From Rhodopirellula sp. P2 (GTDB lineage Bacteria > Planctomycetota > Planctomycetia > Pirellulales > Pirellulaceae), in assembly GCF_028768465.1 (NCBI RefSeq), contig NZ_CP118225.1:1717001-1781000 (forward strand): a stretch of DNA of 64,000 nucleotides. The letters are read 5' to 3'. The notes under the pieces were generated by a model. That model was not told the origin of the DNA and did not search any database. It saw only the letters and a program-made list of their open reading frames with translations. This document shows, piece by piece, positions 9,390 to 17,748 of the stretch. The translations under genes were made by a program, and so were the position numbers. The number at the start of each line of letters is the position of its first letter. Position 1 is the first letter of the stretch.

Positions 9390-9423
9390 TTTGTTGGGAA
9401 AACGAAGGAGGGTGATTGTGGGA

Positions 9424-9837
9424 ATGGGGCACCGATGGGGTTGGTTTCTGCTGCTCGGGTTGATGAGCGGATGCGGTGGCCAGCAGCCCGACGATGGGAT
9501 GGTTCCGGTCAGCGGTGTGCTGGAAGTGGACGGCCAACCCGCCGTGGGTGTCGTGGTTGAATTGCACCCTTCATCGAAGGCACCTGCACTCGCGAGGGGC
9601 ATCACATCAGAAGGCGGACGCTTTGAAATCAGCACGCTGACACAGGGCGATGGTGTGAAGCCGGGGGCGTATGACGTGACGTTCGTTTGGAGTGAATTCA
9701 ACATCGTCACCCGTTCGCAAGAAGGCGATCGGTTGAACGGGTTGTATGCGAAACCGGACCAGTCACCGATTCACTGGACCGTTCCCGACAAGGATTCTTG
9801 GGAGGCTGGCACCATTTCGTTGTCCAGCAAGAGATAG
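9424..9837 (+). CDS. Small lipoprotein with carboxypeptidase-regulatory-like (transthyretin-type) fold
   Basis: The 137-aa product begins with a lipoprotein signal (WFLLLGLMSGCGG, lipobox cysteine in LMSGC). A single beta-sandwich domain follows, with the pattern VPVSGVLEVDGQPAVGVVVE...GITSEGGRFEI...GAYDVTF typical of carboxypeptidase-regulatory-like proteins. AAGGAGG at 9405-9411 serves as ribosome binding site. ATG 9424 is taken as start, but GTG at 9418 has better spacing and would add only two residues. Location next to the DUF1559 gene suggests joint export and a cell-surface role. No catalytic residues are visible. Confidence 0.8.
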   Translation: MGHRWGWFLLLGLMSGCGGQQPDDGMVPVSGVLEVDGQPAVGVVVELHPSSKAPALARGITSEGGRFEISTLTQGDGVKPGAYDVTFVWSEFNIVTRSQEGDRLNGLYAKPDQSPIHWTVPDKDSWEAGTISLSSKR

Positions 9838-9884
9838 CGTGTCCGTGAGCAGGCAAATGGTGGCTTGGTCACTGTGACCCTTGG

Positions 9885-10847
9885 TCATTGGGCGGCTGCG
9901 ATCACGATCAGGAAGAGCAACGCGGCCAGGACGGCACCGCCAATTGTCAACGCAATTTTGGCGGTGGAATAAGGAGCGGTTCCCGTCAGGTGCTTGGCAT
10001 TTTGACCGCTGATCACGACTCGGTAGAGCTGGTCGTGATAGCGATAGGCCAACACGTAGGCGGGCAATGACAACCGACGTGTCGTGAGCCCTTTGACAAC
10101 GGTCTCCACGTGAACATTGCGAAATCGCGAACCCGGGATCTGGGTGCCCTCGACATGTTTTTGGGCCATCAGTCGCAGGGCGTCGCGAACTTGCCGGCGG
10201 GCTTGCGATCGTTGGACATCAAACTGTTCTCGGGTGACGCCGTCTTCCAGGTTGGGAGTGGCTCGAGCGGTTCTCAGGTCCAGTCCTTGGCTGACCGCGA
10301 CCGCTTCGGATTGCGAAAGACCACGGGACGCGGACACGAGGATATTTTGAAACACCACATCCGTTTGTCCCGCGTGAGGTGCCCAGCTTGATCGTCGTGA
10401 ATTGGCGTTGGAGTCGGCGGCCCAGCTGATTTTGCACTCCGTGTCGAAGACCCAGGCGACCCAGTACAGCGGATGCAAGTCATCGATGTGGGAAGCGGAA
10501 ATCAAGTCGCTGGGTCGGAACCAACCCAATGAGCCAAGCCATTGTCGGAGTGCCTGCTGGGCATCATCGGGAGTCAGGATGAAGGGCAGGTAGGCTTCGG
10601 TTTGTTCCATCGGATCAACGATGGTTTCGATCTCGACGATCCCATCGCAGAACGAACATCGCAAGGCTTGATGTTCCGGATCAAATGCGACCGCTGCCCC
10701 GCACCCTTTGCATCGCAAAATCTTGGCGGCCGTTTGCTGCTTCACCGACTCATGGGGCGGTGAAGATTGACCACAGATCGAGCAACGCAGGTCACCATGT
10801 TCGAGTGGTGTGTCGCAGCGGGAGCACCGAGGAATGATTTCGAGCAT
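9885..10847 (-). CDS. Zinc-ribbon membrane protein, second paralogue of a tandem pair
   Basis: The 320-aa product starts at ATG 10847, 8 nt after the stop of the upstream paralogue. A start at 10907 would overlap that gene and add a poor leader. The N-terminus has two zinc-ribbon units (CSRCDTPLEHGDLRCSICG and CKGCGAAVAF...CSFC). A long soluble region follows, with LSLPAYVLAYRYHDQLYRVVISGQ, then one C-terminal membrane helix (IALTIGGAVLAALLFLIVIAAA). This arrangement predicts a C-tail-anchored protein with the zinc ribbons in the cytoplasm. Related planctomycete proteins are often annotated only by the zinc ribbon. I do not recognise a function. Confidence 0.75.
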   Translation of the reverse strand: MLEIIPRCSRCDTPLEHGDLRCSICGQSSPPHESVKQQTAAKILRCKGCGAAVAFDPEHQALRCSFCDGIVEIETIVDPMEQTEAYLPFILTPDDAQQALRQWLGSLGWFRPSDLISASHIDDLHPLYWVAWVFDTECKISWAADSNANSRRSSWAPHAGQTDVVFQNILVSASRGLSQSEAVAVSQGLDLRTARATPNLEDGVTREQFDVQRSQARRQVRDALRLMAQKHVEGTQIPGSRFRNVHVETVVKGLTTRRLSLPAYVLAYRYHDQLYRVVISGQNAKHLTGTAPYSTAKIALTIGGAVLAALLFLIVIAAAQ

Positions 10848-10854
10848 CGTCAAC

Positions 10855-11841
10855 TCACTGCATGGCGAAAAGAAGCACGATGAACGCGAGGAATAGCAGA
10901 ACGGCACCGATCACCAGCGCGACCTTGGTGGTCGAGGTGGGGACATTGCCGGCGACACGGCCCGTTTGTCCGTTGACCAAGATCTGGACCGGAGGTAGGT
11001 CCTCGTCGTAGCGAACAGCGAAGCACCAGATCGGCAGCAACGTCAGGTCGATCACTTCACGGGATAGCTGAGTGCGATGTTCCAGGTTGCGATGAGAGTC
11101 ACCTGGCAGGAAGTGTTTGAGTTGTGCACCGACCTTAGCGACTGTCTCGCCGTGGGCCAATTGAAAGCAGGTGGTTTGGTCTTTGGAGGGAAGTTCCGCC
11201 AGCCACCCGGTGATGATGGATGGTGAATATCGGCGCAGGGCGCGCAAGTCGAACGGTTCGATGGCCTCGAGCGAATCGTTGTTGGTGCCCTGGGAGGCGG
11301 TGACAATCACATCCAGAACGTAGCACGAGTGGTGCCCGGCTAGGCTTCGCCACTCCGTTTTGGTGACGGTTCGAGTCCTTGTGACTCGGTTTCCTTTTGA
11401 ATCAGTGGTCGTGTAGGTTTCCGTTTCGGTGTAGTTCTCGCCGATGCTGGCTGAGTACTGAGTGTCCGCGACCGCGCCGTACAAGTAGGCGGGCAAATAA
11501 ACGCCCCGGGTGCAGTCCGGTGCGGCACGTTTGAAGTCGGAACGAGCGAACCAATGAGCCCGGCTGATCCATTGTTTGACCAGCTTGGTGGCGTGTTCTT
11601 GATCGATGACAAAACCGATGGCGAATGTCGGTGTGGGGCGATTTTTCGACGGAGGCCGCTGGATCACCGAAGGCGAAGCGCAATACGGGCAAATCGTCGC
11701 CAACATGCCAGACAGACCCGTCAGCGCCGCACCACACGACTGGCAGGCAATCTCTTGCAGTTCAGGTTCGGTCGTCACTTCCGCGGCGGGCATTCGGGGG
11801 GGCTCGGTTTTCTTTCCAAGAGGCGTGGAATGGACGATCAA
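10855..11841 (-). CDS. Zinc-ribbon membrane protein, first paralogue of a tandem pair
   Basis: This 328-aa product has one zinc ribbon near the N-terminus (CQSCGAALTGLSGMLATICPYC, residues about 34-55). The middle contains the tryptophan-rich block QWISRAHWFARSDFKRAAP and a Thr-rich segment (ENYTETETYTTTDSKGNRV). The C-terminus, LPIWCFAVRYDEDLPPVQIL followed by NGQTGRVAGNVPTSTTKVAL and a terminal membrane helix, parallels the end of the neighbouring paralogue. The pair therefore arose by duplication and probably works together. The 7-nt spacing implies one transcript. Function is unknown. ATG 11793 (MPAAEV) is a possible alternative start. Confidence 0.75.
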   Translation of the reverse strand: MIVHSTPLGKKTEPPRMPAAEVTTEPELQEIACQSCGAALTGLSGMLATICPYCASPSVIQRPPSKNRPTPTFAIGFVIDQEHATKLVKQWISRAHWFARSDFKRAAPDCTRGVYLPAYLYGAVADTQYSASIGENYTETETYTTTDSKGNRVTRTRTVTKTEWRSLAGHHSCYVLDVIVTASQGTNNDSLEAIEPFDLRALRRYSPSIITGWLAELPSKDQTTCFQLAHGETVAKVGAQLKHFLPGDSHRNLEHRTQLSREVIDLTLLPIWCFAVRYDEDLPPVQILVNGQTGRVAGNVPTSTTKVALVIGAVLLFLAFIVLLFAMQ

Positions 11842-12238
11842 CGTTAGGCGGGCATCTGTTCAGGCCCCTTTTTCGGTGACACGGGGCGCCGTGTGGTTGG
11901 CTTAAAAGGTGGGATTTCGTTCAGTGTGCCACGGATACTCTTCAGGTGACGCAAATTCATTGTTAGATCGTCGTCGATCGCAGTGAGAGAATACACTCAA
12001 AACCGGACGGTAATGAAGGCTTCGATCCCCTTTCCCTTTGACTCGATCCAGCAGCGCGATTGACCAAACCGGTAGGATGGATTTCAATTTCGATCTGACG
12101 AAGTTGTCAATCTGTGTGGGGTCCACGGGAGGAAGAGCGGAGGGATTTTTTAGCTTTCGAGAGTCGGCGGCACGCCCATTCGTTCCTGCGAACCGGTTCC
12201 GCATCCAGTGGTGACATTGTGCATCGTGGCCCGTCATC
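11842..12238. other. Divergent promoter region, no gene seen
   Basis: About 400 nt separate the zinc-ribbon pair (minus) from the histidine kinase (plus). The part from 11900 to 12130 is more AT-rich than its surroundings and should hold both promoters. No convincing coding frame or strong repeat is visible. Confidence 0.5.
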
Positions 12239-14632
12239 GTGACGCGAGCCCATTTTCAAACGTTCTTTCACTCGAGGATGGAAGCACGAGTGAACTCAAC
12301 GGCGACGACCGAAAATCAACGCAGTCTCACTCGCAGCCTCGTCAATCCGTTGGCGGTGGCGGTGGTCATCATTGTGTTGATCATCAGTGGCGTCATTGCG
12401 TTCCACAACATCCGTGAACTTCAGGAAACTCGCCTCAAAGTCGGTTTGACGTTGAAGGTGCTGGCATCCTTGGCTGAGATCGAAGGCGCTGTGATGGATG
12501 CCGAGCGGGGGCAGCGGGACTACCTGATCACCGGTGATTCCCGGCATTTGGACCCGTTCAGTGAAGCAGTCAAACGCACCCAGCAGGGGCTGAGCCAGTT
12601 TGAAGAGCTGACCGAAGATCATGCGGTTCAGCGAGCCAAGTTTGACGAACTTCGACCGTTGGTCGAAGAACGCATTCGGCATCTCAACGCGGTTTTGAAA
12701 ATCCGAGCGGAAGAAGGCCCTGAGGCCGCCCGCACTGCAGTCATCGAGAATTCGCGTTGGAACTTGATGGGTGACATCGAGAAGCTGGCAATCTCGATGC
12801 GAAAAATCGAAGAGGATTTGCTGGTCGTTCGCGAAGCGATGGCGACGCGAGCTTATCGCAGTGGGATCGTGACATCGGTGTCCTCCACGCTGATCGGTTT
12901 GATCTTGGTCGGCAGCGTGCTGTATTTGTTGGAACGCAACCGCCGCAAAGCGGAGCGGGACGCGCTGATGTTGAACGCGACTCGAGAGCGAGTTCAGTTG
13001 GCACTCGACGCTGCAGAAATGGGCGCCTGGAACATCGATCCCACGACCCAAACGCTGCGAACGGATGAACGGTACCGCCGAATTCATGGCGTCGAGCAAA
13101 AGGAGATGACGCTGGAGGATTCGTTGAAGCGAATCCACCCGGACGACCGAGCGAGGGTTCGGCAAGCGGTGCGAGCGTCGATGTCACCCTTGGATCCTTC
13201 GCCCTATTCGGTGGAGTACCGCGTGGTGCACAAAGACGGGTCGATTCGTTGGGTGTCCGGGAAGGGAATCGCGCGAAGCAACAAACGCCGCGGCAAACCA
13301 GTTCTGACCAGTTTCGATGGCACGGTGGCAGACGTGACGGAACGCAAACGCCAAGAAGAACGGTTGCAGCGCAGCGAGCAAATTGCGCTGGCGGCCAATC
13401 AATCCAAGAGCGAATTTCTGGCGAACATGAGTCACGAGATTCGGACTCCGATGGCCGCGATTCTGGGGTACGCAGATGTCTTGCTGGGCCACTTGGAGGA
13501 CCCTGACAATCGCAACTGTGTGATGATCATGAAACGCAACGGCGAGCATCTGTTGTCGTTGATCAATGACATCCTGGATTTGTCACGCATTGAGGCTGGC
13601 AAACTCAGCGTGGATGCCGAGCAGGTTCCGCTGCCGCGATTGGTGGGTGACATTCAGTCCTTGATGCAGGTCCGTGCAGACGAGAAAAACGTTGACTTCC
13701 AAGTCGAATTCGAGGGCCGCGTGCCGCAGTCCATCGAAACGGACCCGACTCGATTGCGACAAGTGTTGATCAACTTGATTGGCAACGCCATCAAGTTCAC
13801 CGATGAAGGCAGCGTGTGTTTGAAAGTTCGCTTTGTGAACGGGGCGGATCCGCCGGTGATTGAATTTTCAATCGTCGACACGGGCATTGGCATCAGCAAA
13901 GAGCAGCAGAACCGATTGTTCAAGCCGTTTTCGCAGGGCGACGCTTCGGTGACACGGAAGTATGGCGGTAGCGGGTTGGGGCTGGCCATCAGCCAGCGAT
14001 TGATCGAGATGATGGAGGGGGAAATGTCACTGGATAGCGAACTGGGCGAAGGTTCGACATTCTATGTGCGATTGCCGGTTCATTCCCTGGAAGGCATTGA
14101 GTTGGTCAAGCCGGATTTGGTCAAGCAGCCTCCTCGTCCAGAGGAAGTGTTCGCCGAAACACCGACGTTGAACTGCCGCGTGTTGGTGGTCGATGACCGC
14201 CGAGATGTTCGTCACATCAGCCAGCATTTTCTCGAAAAGGCGGGCGCGAAGGTGGCCACGGCGGAGGACGGGCAGCAAGGCGTTGATGCCGCCATTCAAG
14301 CTCGTGATGCCGGCAACCCGTTCGATTTGATTGTGATGGACATGCAGATGCCCAAGGTGGATGGGCTGCAGGCGACGGCGCTGTTGCGTTCCGCTGGCAT
14401 CGATTGGCCGATCATTGCCCTCACTGCGGATGCGATGAAAGGCGACCGCGATCGGTGTCTCAATGGTGGTTGCGACGATTACCTGTCCAAGCCCATCGAC
14501 CATGTCAAGTTGGTCAGCATGGTGGCCAGTTACACGCAATCCATGGACATCAATGAATTGGTGGGACGCCGCCACCTCCGCGCGGATCAATTGCAAGAAA
14601 AGATCGAACGCGAAGGCAGGTTGCGGCGTTAA
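12239..14632 (+). CDS. Hybrid sensor histidine kinase (CHASE3-PAS-HisKA-HATPase-REC)
   Basis: The 797-aa membrane kinase has a first membrane helix at about residues 36-56 and an extracytoplasmic CHASE3 domain (MDAERGQRDYLITGD). A second helix lies at about 208-229, then a PAS domain with PAC-like end (about 248-375). HisKA follows with phospho-acceptor His399 (ANMSHEIRTPM), then a HATPase with N box NLIGNAIKFTDEG, DTGIGIS and GGSGLGLAIS. The C-terminal receiver has VDD and phospho-acceptor Asp701 in VMDMQMPKVDG, and a conserved Lys in YLSKPI. No Hpt domain or separate response regulator lies nearby, so the phosphorelay partner is elsewhere. ATG 12278 (MEARVNS) is an equally possible start. 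Confidence 0.93.
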   Translation: MTRAHFQTFFHSRMEARVNSTATTENQRSLTRSLVNPLAVAVVIIVLIISGVIAFHNIRELQETRLKVGLTLKVLASLAEIEGAVMDAERGQRDYLITGDSRHLDPFSEAVKRTQQGLSQFEELTEDHAVQRAKFDELRPLVEERIRHLNAVLKIRAEEGPEAARTAVIENSRWNLMGDIEKLAISMRKIEEDLLVVREAMATRAYRSGIVTSVSSTLIGLILVGSVLYLLERNRRKAERDALMLNATRERVQLALDAAEMGAWNIDPTTQTLRTDERYRRIHGVEQKEMTLEDSLKRIHPDDRARVRQAVRASMSPLDPSPYSVEYRVVHKDGSIRWVSGKGIARSNKRRGKPVLTSFDGTVADVTERKRQEERLQRSEQIALAANQSKSEFLANMSHEIRTPMAAILGYADVLLGHLEDPDNRNCVMIMKRNGEHLLSLINDILDLSRIEAGKLSVDAEQVPLPRLVGDIQSLMQVRADEKNVDFQVEFEGRVPQSIETDPTRLRQVLINLIGNAIKFTDEGSVCLKVRFVNGADPPVIEFSIVDTGIGISKEQQNRLFKPFSQGDASVTRKYGGSGLGLAISQRLIEMMEGEMSLDSELGEGSTFYVRLPVHSLEGIELVKPDLVKQPPRPEEVFAETPTLNCRVLVVDDRRDVRHISQHFLEKAGAKVATAEDGQQGVDAAIQARDAGNPFDLIVMDMQMPKVDGLQATALLRSAGIDWPIIALTADAMKGDRDRCLNGGCDDYLSKPIDHVKLVSMVASYTQSMDINELVGRRHLRADQLQEKIEREGRLRR

Positions 14633-14672
14633 ACGAGTGAGCCGAAATGACTCTGTCGGGCCCGTTTTGAGC

Positions 14673-15422
14673 CTATAAAAACGAGTTGACCAGGACGGCC
14701 AAAGCGGCACCGGTGAGGGGCCCCAGCACGGGAACCCAGGCGTACTGCCAATCGCTGCCCTGCTTTCCATTGATGGGAAGCAACGCGTGGATCAATCGTG
14801 GGCCAAGGTCCCTGGCTGGATTGATCGCGTAACCGGTTGGTCCTCCCAGTGACAGTCCAATGCCAAACACGAGCAAGCCAACAGGCAACAACCCGATCGA
14901 TCCCAGGCCTAGCACGGGAGCGTTCTCGGCCGGTTCTACCCCGGCACTGAAGCCCGGATCCACCAACAAGAAAATGGGCAGGATCAGTGCGAACGTTCCA
15001 ATCGTTTCGCAGACAAATGCTTGGGGGAGATTGCGAATGTTGGGAGCCGTACTGAAGCAGGCCAGCATCCCATCCGGATCGTCGGAGGCCTGACGAAAAT
15101 GTTCGCGGTAGAACACATACACCAGCAACGCTCCGGCCATTCCGCCCAGCATCTGGGCGCCGATGTAGCCGCCGCTGTCGACCAGGCTGAACCCTTCGTC
15201 AGCCAAGTACATTGCGAGTGTGACGGCGGGATTCAGATGCGCCCCACTGAATTCATTGGCACAGAATGCTCCGATGAAGACAGCGATCCCCCAACCTGCA
15301 GCGATCACGATCCAGCCCCCGTCATTCCCTTTTGTTTTGGGGAGAACGACGTTCGCGACCACTCCATTTCCAAACAAGACCAGGAACATTGTCCCGATAA
15401 ACTCTGCCACATACGGATGCAT
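14673..15422 (-). CDS. glpF: Aquaglyceroporin / glycerol uptake facilitator (MIP family)
   Basis: The 249-aa channel has six hydrophobic helices and the two half-helices of the MIP family, HLNPAVT in the first half and INPARDLGPR in the second. Asp directly after the second NPAR marks the glycerol-conducting subgroup rather than strict water channels. It would allow passive entry of glycerol or other small polyols. No glycerol kinase or glycerol-phosphate dehydrogenase is adjacent, so the physiological solute is inferred. It converges with the histidine kinase gene, with 40 nt between the stops. Confidence 0.9.
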   Translation of the reverse strand: MHPYVAEFIGTMFLVLFGNGVVANVVLPKTKGNDGGWIVIAAGWGIAVFIGAFCANEFSGAHLNPAVTLAMYLADEGFSLVDSGGYIGAQMLGGMAGALLVYVFYREHFRQASDDPDGMLACFSTAPNIRNLPQAFVCETIGTFALILPIFLLVDPGFSAGVEPAENAPVLGLGSIGLLPVGLLVFGIGLSLGGPTGYAINPARDLGPRLIHALLPINGKQGSDWQYAWVPVLGPLTGAALAVLVNSFL

Positions 15423-15769
15423 GGATCCACCTTTCTACGATTTGATACTGTCTGGCGAGATGCTGGAATGCACGGAGGTGGTCGCCAACCCAATCCGTGT
15501 TCTGCTCCCAGATAACGGCCATTCAATGAACGGTCATCAAGCGTGCCACGGTGGGAGCGATTTCACGAGTGGCGGCCGAACTCAAAAACAAACATCGCGT
15601 CCGCTGGCCAGAACGTTCTTGAACGTTCAAACCATCGTGTGACGGACCAACCCAGCCACCTCCGACCATGGGGCAGGAATCGCGGGGGCATCATCGTAGC
15701 CCACTTCAGAGGCTCCGCGTCGATCGGTTCAGGGAACGGCAGAGCATCTTGGGCTTGGGCGAATGAGTT
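15423..15769. other. Spacer upstream of glpF with tandem GAACGTTC palindromes
   Basis: No gene is seen in this 347-nt spacer. Positions 15611-15630 contain two copies of the 8-bp palindrome GAACGTTC separated by TT, the second within the larger palindrome TTGAACGTTCAA. This resembles an operator but matches no consensus I know. It lies about 190 nt upstream of glpF and downstream of the SDR gene. Confidence 0.4.
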
Positions 15770-16555
15770 TCAGCCGAGTGTTTGGCCGCCGTCGACAGGC
15801 AGCAATTGGCCGGTCGTCATGCTGGTTCCCGTCGCAAAGAACAGCACTGCGTCAGCGATGTCTTCTGGCTGAGAAGCCTTGGGCAGCGGGTAGTCCGCGA
15901 CCATTGCCTCGAGGTCCCAGTCGGGATTGCCTTGCCGAATCCAGCGGCTATCGATTGGACCGGGACAAACGGCGTTGACGCGAATTTTGGGGGCCAGGGC
16001 TCGTGCCAGCGATTTTGTGAGCGTGTTCAAGCCACCCTTGCTGGCGCAGTAAGCGATCGAGGAGCCCGAACCGGTGATTCCCGCGACCGAGCTGACGTTG
16101 ACGACGGAGCCACCGTCGCCTTCGCAAAGCAGGTCTGCGGCGGCACGCGTGACAAAGAAAGGCCCTTTCAAATTCACGCCGAGAATGCGGTCCCACATCG
16201 GTTCGGTGAGCGTTTCCAATTGGGCATGCTCAATGAACTCGGTCGTGGCCGCGTTGTTGATCAGGCAATCCAGGCGACCAAATGTTTCGCGAATTTGATC
16301 GATCATCACACGGACGTCTGCGTCGACCGAAACGTCGCAGCGAACCAACATGGGTTTCGCGCCAAGGGCTTCCACGTCGGCAGCGGTTTGCTTGGCTTCG
16401 GTTTCACTGCGGGAGTAATTGATCACGACGTCGTGGCCCTGTCGGGCCAGTCCGATCGCACAGGCTCGACCGACACCGGTGGCGGCGCCGGTGACCAGAG
16501 CGACGGGGCGTGATTGGGAAGGCATCGAAGGCTCGGTGGGATTGGAAGAAGGCAA
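15770..16555 (-). CDS. Short-chain dehydrogenase/reductase (FabG-like)
   Basis: This 261-aa classical SDR has the cofactor loop TGAATGVGRACA, the NNAA motif (residues 100-103), and the catalytic set Ser155/156, Tyr169 and Lys173 in YCASK. After the active site comes the PGPIDS loop and the C-terminal LPVDGGQTLG typical of 3-oxoacyl-ACP reductase-like enzymes. It reduces a carbonyl or oxidises an alcohol with NAD(P)(H); the substrate cannot be read from sequence. ATG 16525 (MPSQSRPVALVTG) may be the true start because it puts the cofactor loop at the usual distance. It lies 24 nt after mrp on the same strand and is probably co-transcribed. Confidence 0.85.
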   Translation of the reverse strand: MPSSNPTEPSMPSQSRPVALVTGAATGVGRACAIGLARQGHDVVINYSRSETEAKQTAADVEALGAKPMLVRCDVSVDADVRVMIDQIRETFGRLDCLINNAATTEFIEHAQLETLTEPMWDRILGVNLKGPFFVTRAAADLLCEGDGGSVVNVSSVAGITGSGSSIAYCASKGGLNTLTKSLARALAPKIRVNAVCPGPIDSRWIRQGNPDWDLEAMVADYPLPKASQPEDIADAVLFFATGTSMTTGQLLPVDGGQTLG

Positions 16556-16579
16556 ACAAAGTCAAGCGACTTGCTGAAC

Positions 16580-17710
16580 TCAGAGTGTTGGGAGCGTGGC
16601 CTTGGGCGGCGCCGAAGCGGCTTTCGCAGCCAGGTTGCGAACCAAGGATCGAGCGACTTGATCAAACGGGGCGCGGGCACGGTGATCGTTGGCGATGACC
16701 TCCGCCAATTTGCCTGCGTCACCCGCTTCGCGAAGCGTGATGTCGATTGGCAATCCGCCCAAGTAGGGAACACTGAGTTGTTCGGCTTTGTCGCGTGCCC
16801 CGCCGCGGCCGAAGATGTCGTAGGTCTTGCCGCAATCGGGGCAAGTGAAACCGCTCATGTTTTCGACCATGCCCGCGATCGGAATGTTGACTTTGCGGAA
16901 CATGCTGATGGCTTTGACCGCGTCCAGCAAAGCGACTTCTTGCGGCGTGCAAACCACAACCGCTCCGGTGATCGGAATCGCTTGGGAGAGCGTCAACGCG
17001 ATGTCGCCGGTGCCCGGTGGCATGTCGATGATCAAGTAATCCAGTTCGCCCCAGGACGTGTCTCGAAGGAATTGTTGGATCGAACCGTGCAGCATCGGGC
17101 CACGCCAGATCACGGCTTGATCGGGTTCCAGCAAGAATCCCATCGACATCACTGGCATCGCGCCAACTGTTTCAGGTGGGACTCCTGATTCGCCGTTGGG
17201 ACCGAGGCGAATCGGTTCGATCTTTTTGTCCTCCGAGATCGCCGGTCGTCCTGACAATCCCAGCAGGTGCGGGACGCTGGGGCCGTACACGTCGGCGTCC
17301 ATCAGGCCAACCGTTGCCCCCAAGCGGCGAAGCGTCAGGGCAAGTGAAGTTGCCACGGTGCTCTTGCCGACGCCGCCCTTGCCGCTGCCAACCAGGATCA
17401 CGCTTTTGGCTTTCAAGCCAACCTGGCCCAAGCGAGCCGGCGGGCGAGCATGCACAGGCGTTTGCACCTCGATGGTCTTGCCCGGCGCAACGGTCAGGGC
17501 CAGATCGCGAATCGTGTCCGCGATTTCGTCGGCGATCGGTTGGCAGTGGGACGTGATCCCGACGGACAGCTTGATCGTGTCGCCGTCCAGGGTGATTTCC
17601 CCCAATTGCCCGGTGCTTTGGATCGGCCGGCCGGTTTCGGGATCCGGGTGTTGGCCGATTCGTTCGCGAAGGGAGGCGATCAGGGCGTCGGGTTCGACGG
17701 GAGTCGTCAT
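16580..17710 (-). CDS. mrp: Mrp/ApbC-type Fe-S cluster carrier ATPase
   Basis: The 376-aa protein has an N-terminal MIP18/DUF59-like domain (about residues 8-85). A deviant Walker A P-loop follows, SGKGGVGKST (109-118), with switch motifs DADVYGPSVPH and IDMPPGTGD. The CPDC pair at about residue 288 is expected to bind a bridging Fe-S cluster in the homodimer. The protein binds and transfers Fe-S clusters to apoproteins in the cytoplasm in an ATP-dependent way. An SDR gene follows 24 nt downstream, and the Tat-exported propeller gene ends 38 nt upstream, so these may form one operon. Confidence 0.92.
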   Translation of the reverse strand: MTTPVEPDALIASLRERIGQHPDPETGRPIQSTGQLGEITLDGDTIKLSVGITSHCQPIADEIADTIRDLALTVAPGKTIEVQTPVHARPPARLGQVGLKAKSVILVGSGKGGVGKSTVATSLALTLRRLGATVGLMDADVYGPSVPHLLGLSGRPAISEDKKIEPIRLGPNGESGVPPETVGAMPVMSMGFLLEPDQAVIWRGPMLHGSIQQFLRDTSWGELDYLIIDMPPGTGDIALTLSQAIPITGAVVVCTPQEVALLDAVKAISMFRKVNIPIAGMVENMSGFTCPDCGKTYDIFGRGGARDKAEQLSVPYLGGLPIDITLREAGDAGKLAEVIANDHRARAPFDQVARSLVRNLAAKAASAPPKATLPTL

Positions 17711-17748
17711 TTCAAAAACCAGGGGCGATCAAGACCAAGGAAGCGGTG

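Noticed and set aside
12741..13187. Minus-strand frames inside the histidine kinase gene
   Set aside because: They oppose a gene with complete catalytic motifs and show no protein features of their own.
15611..15630. LexA (SOS) box
   Set aside because: The half-sites GAAC and GTTC abut without the 4-nt gap of the Gram-positive LexA consensus, and no repair gene is adjacent.
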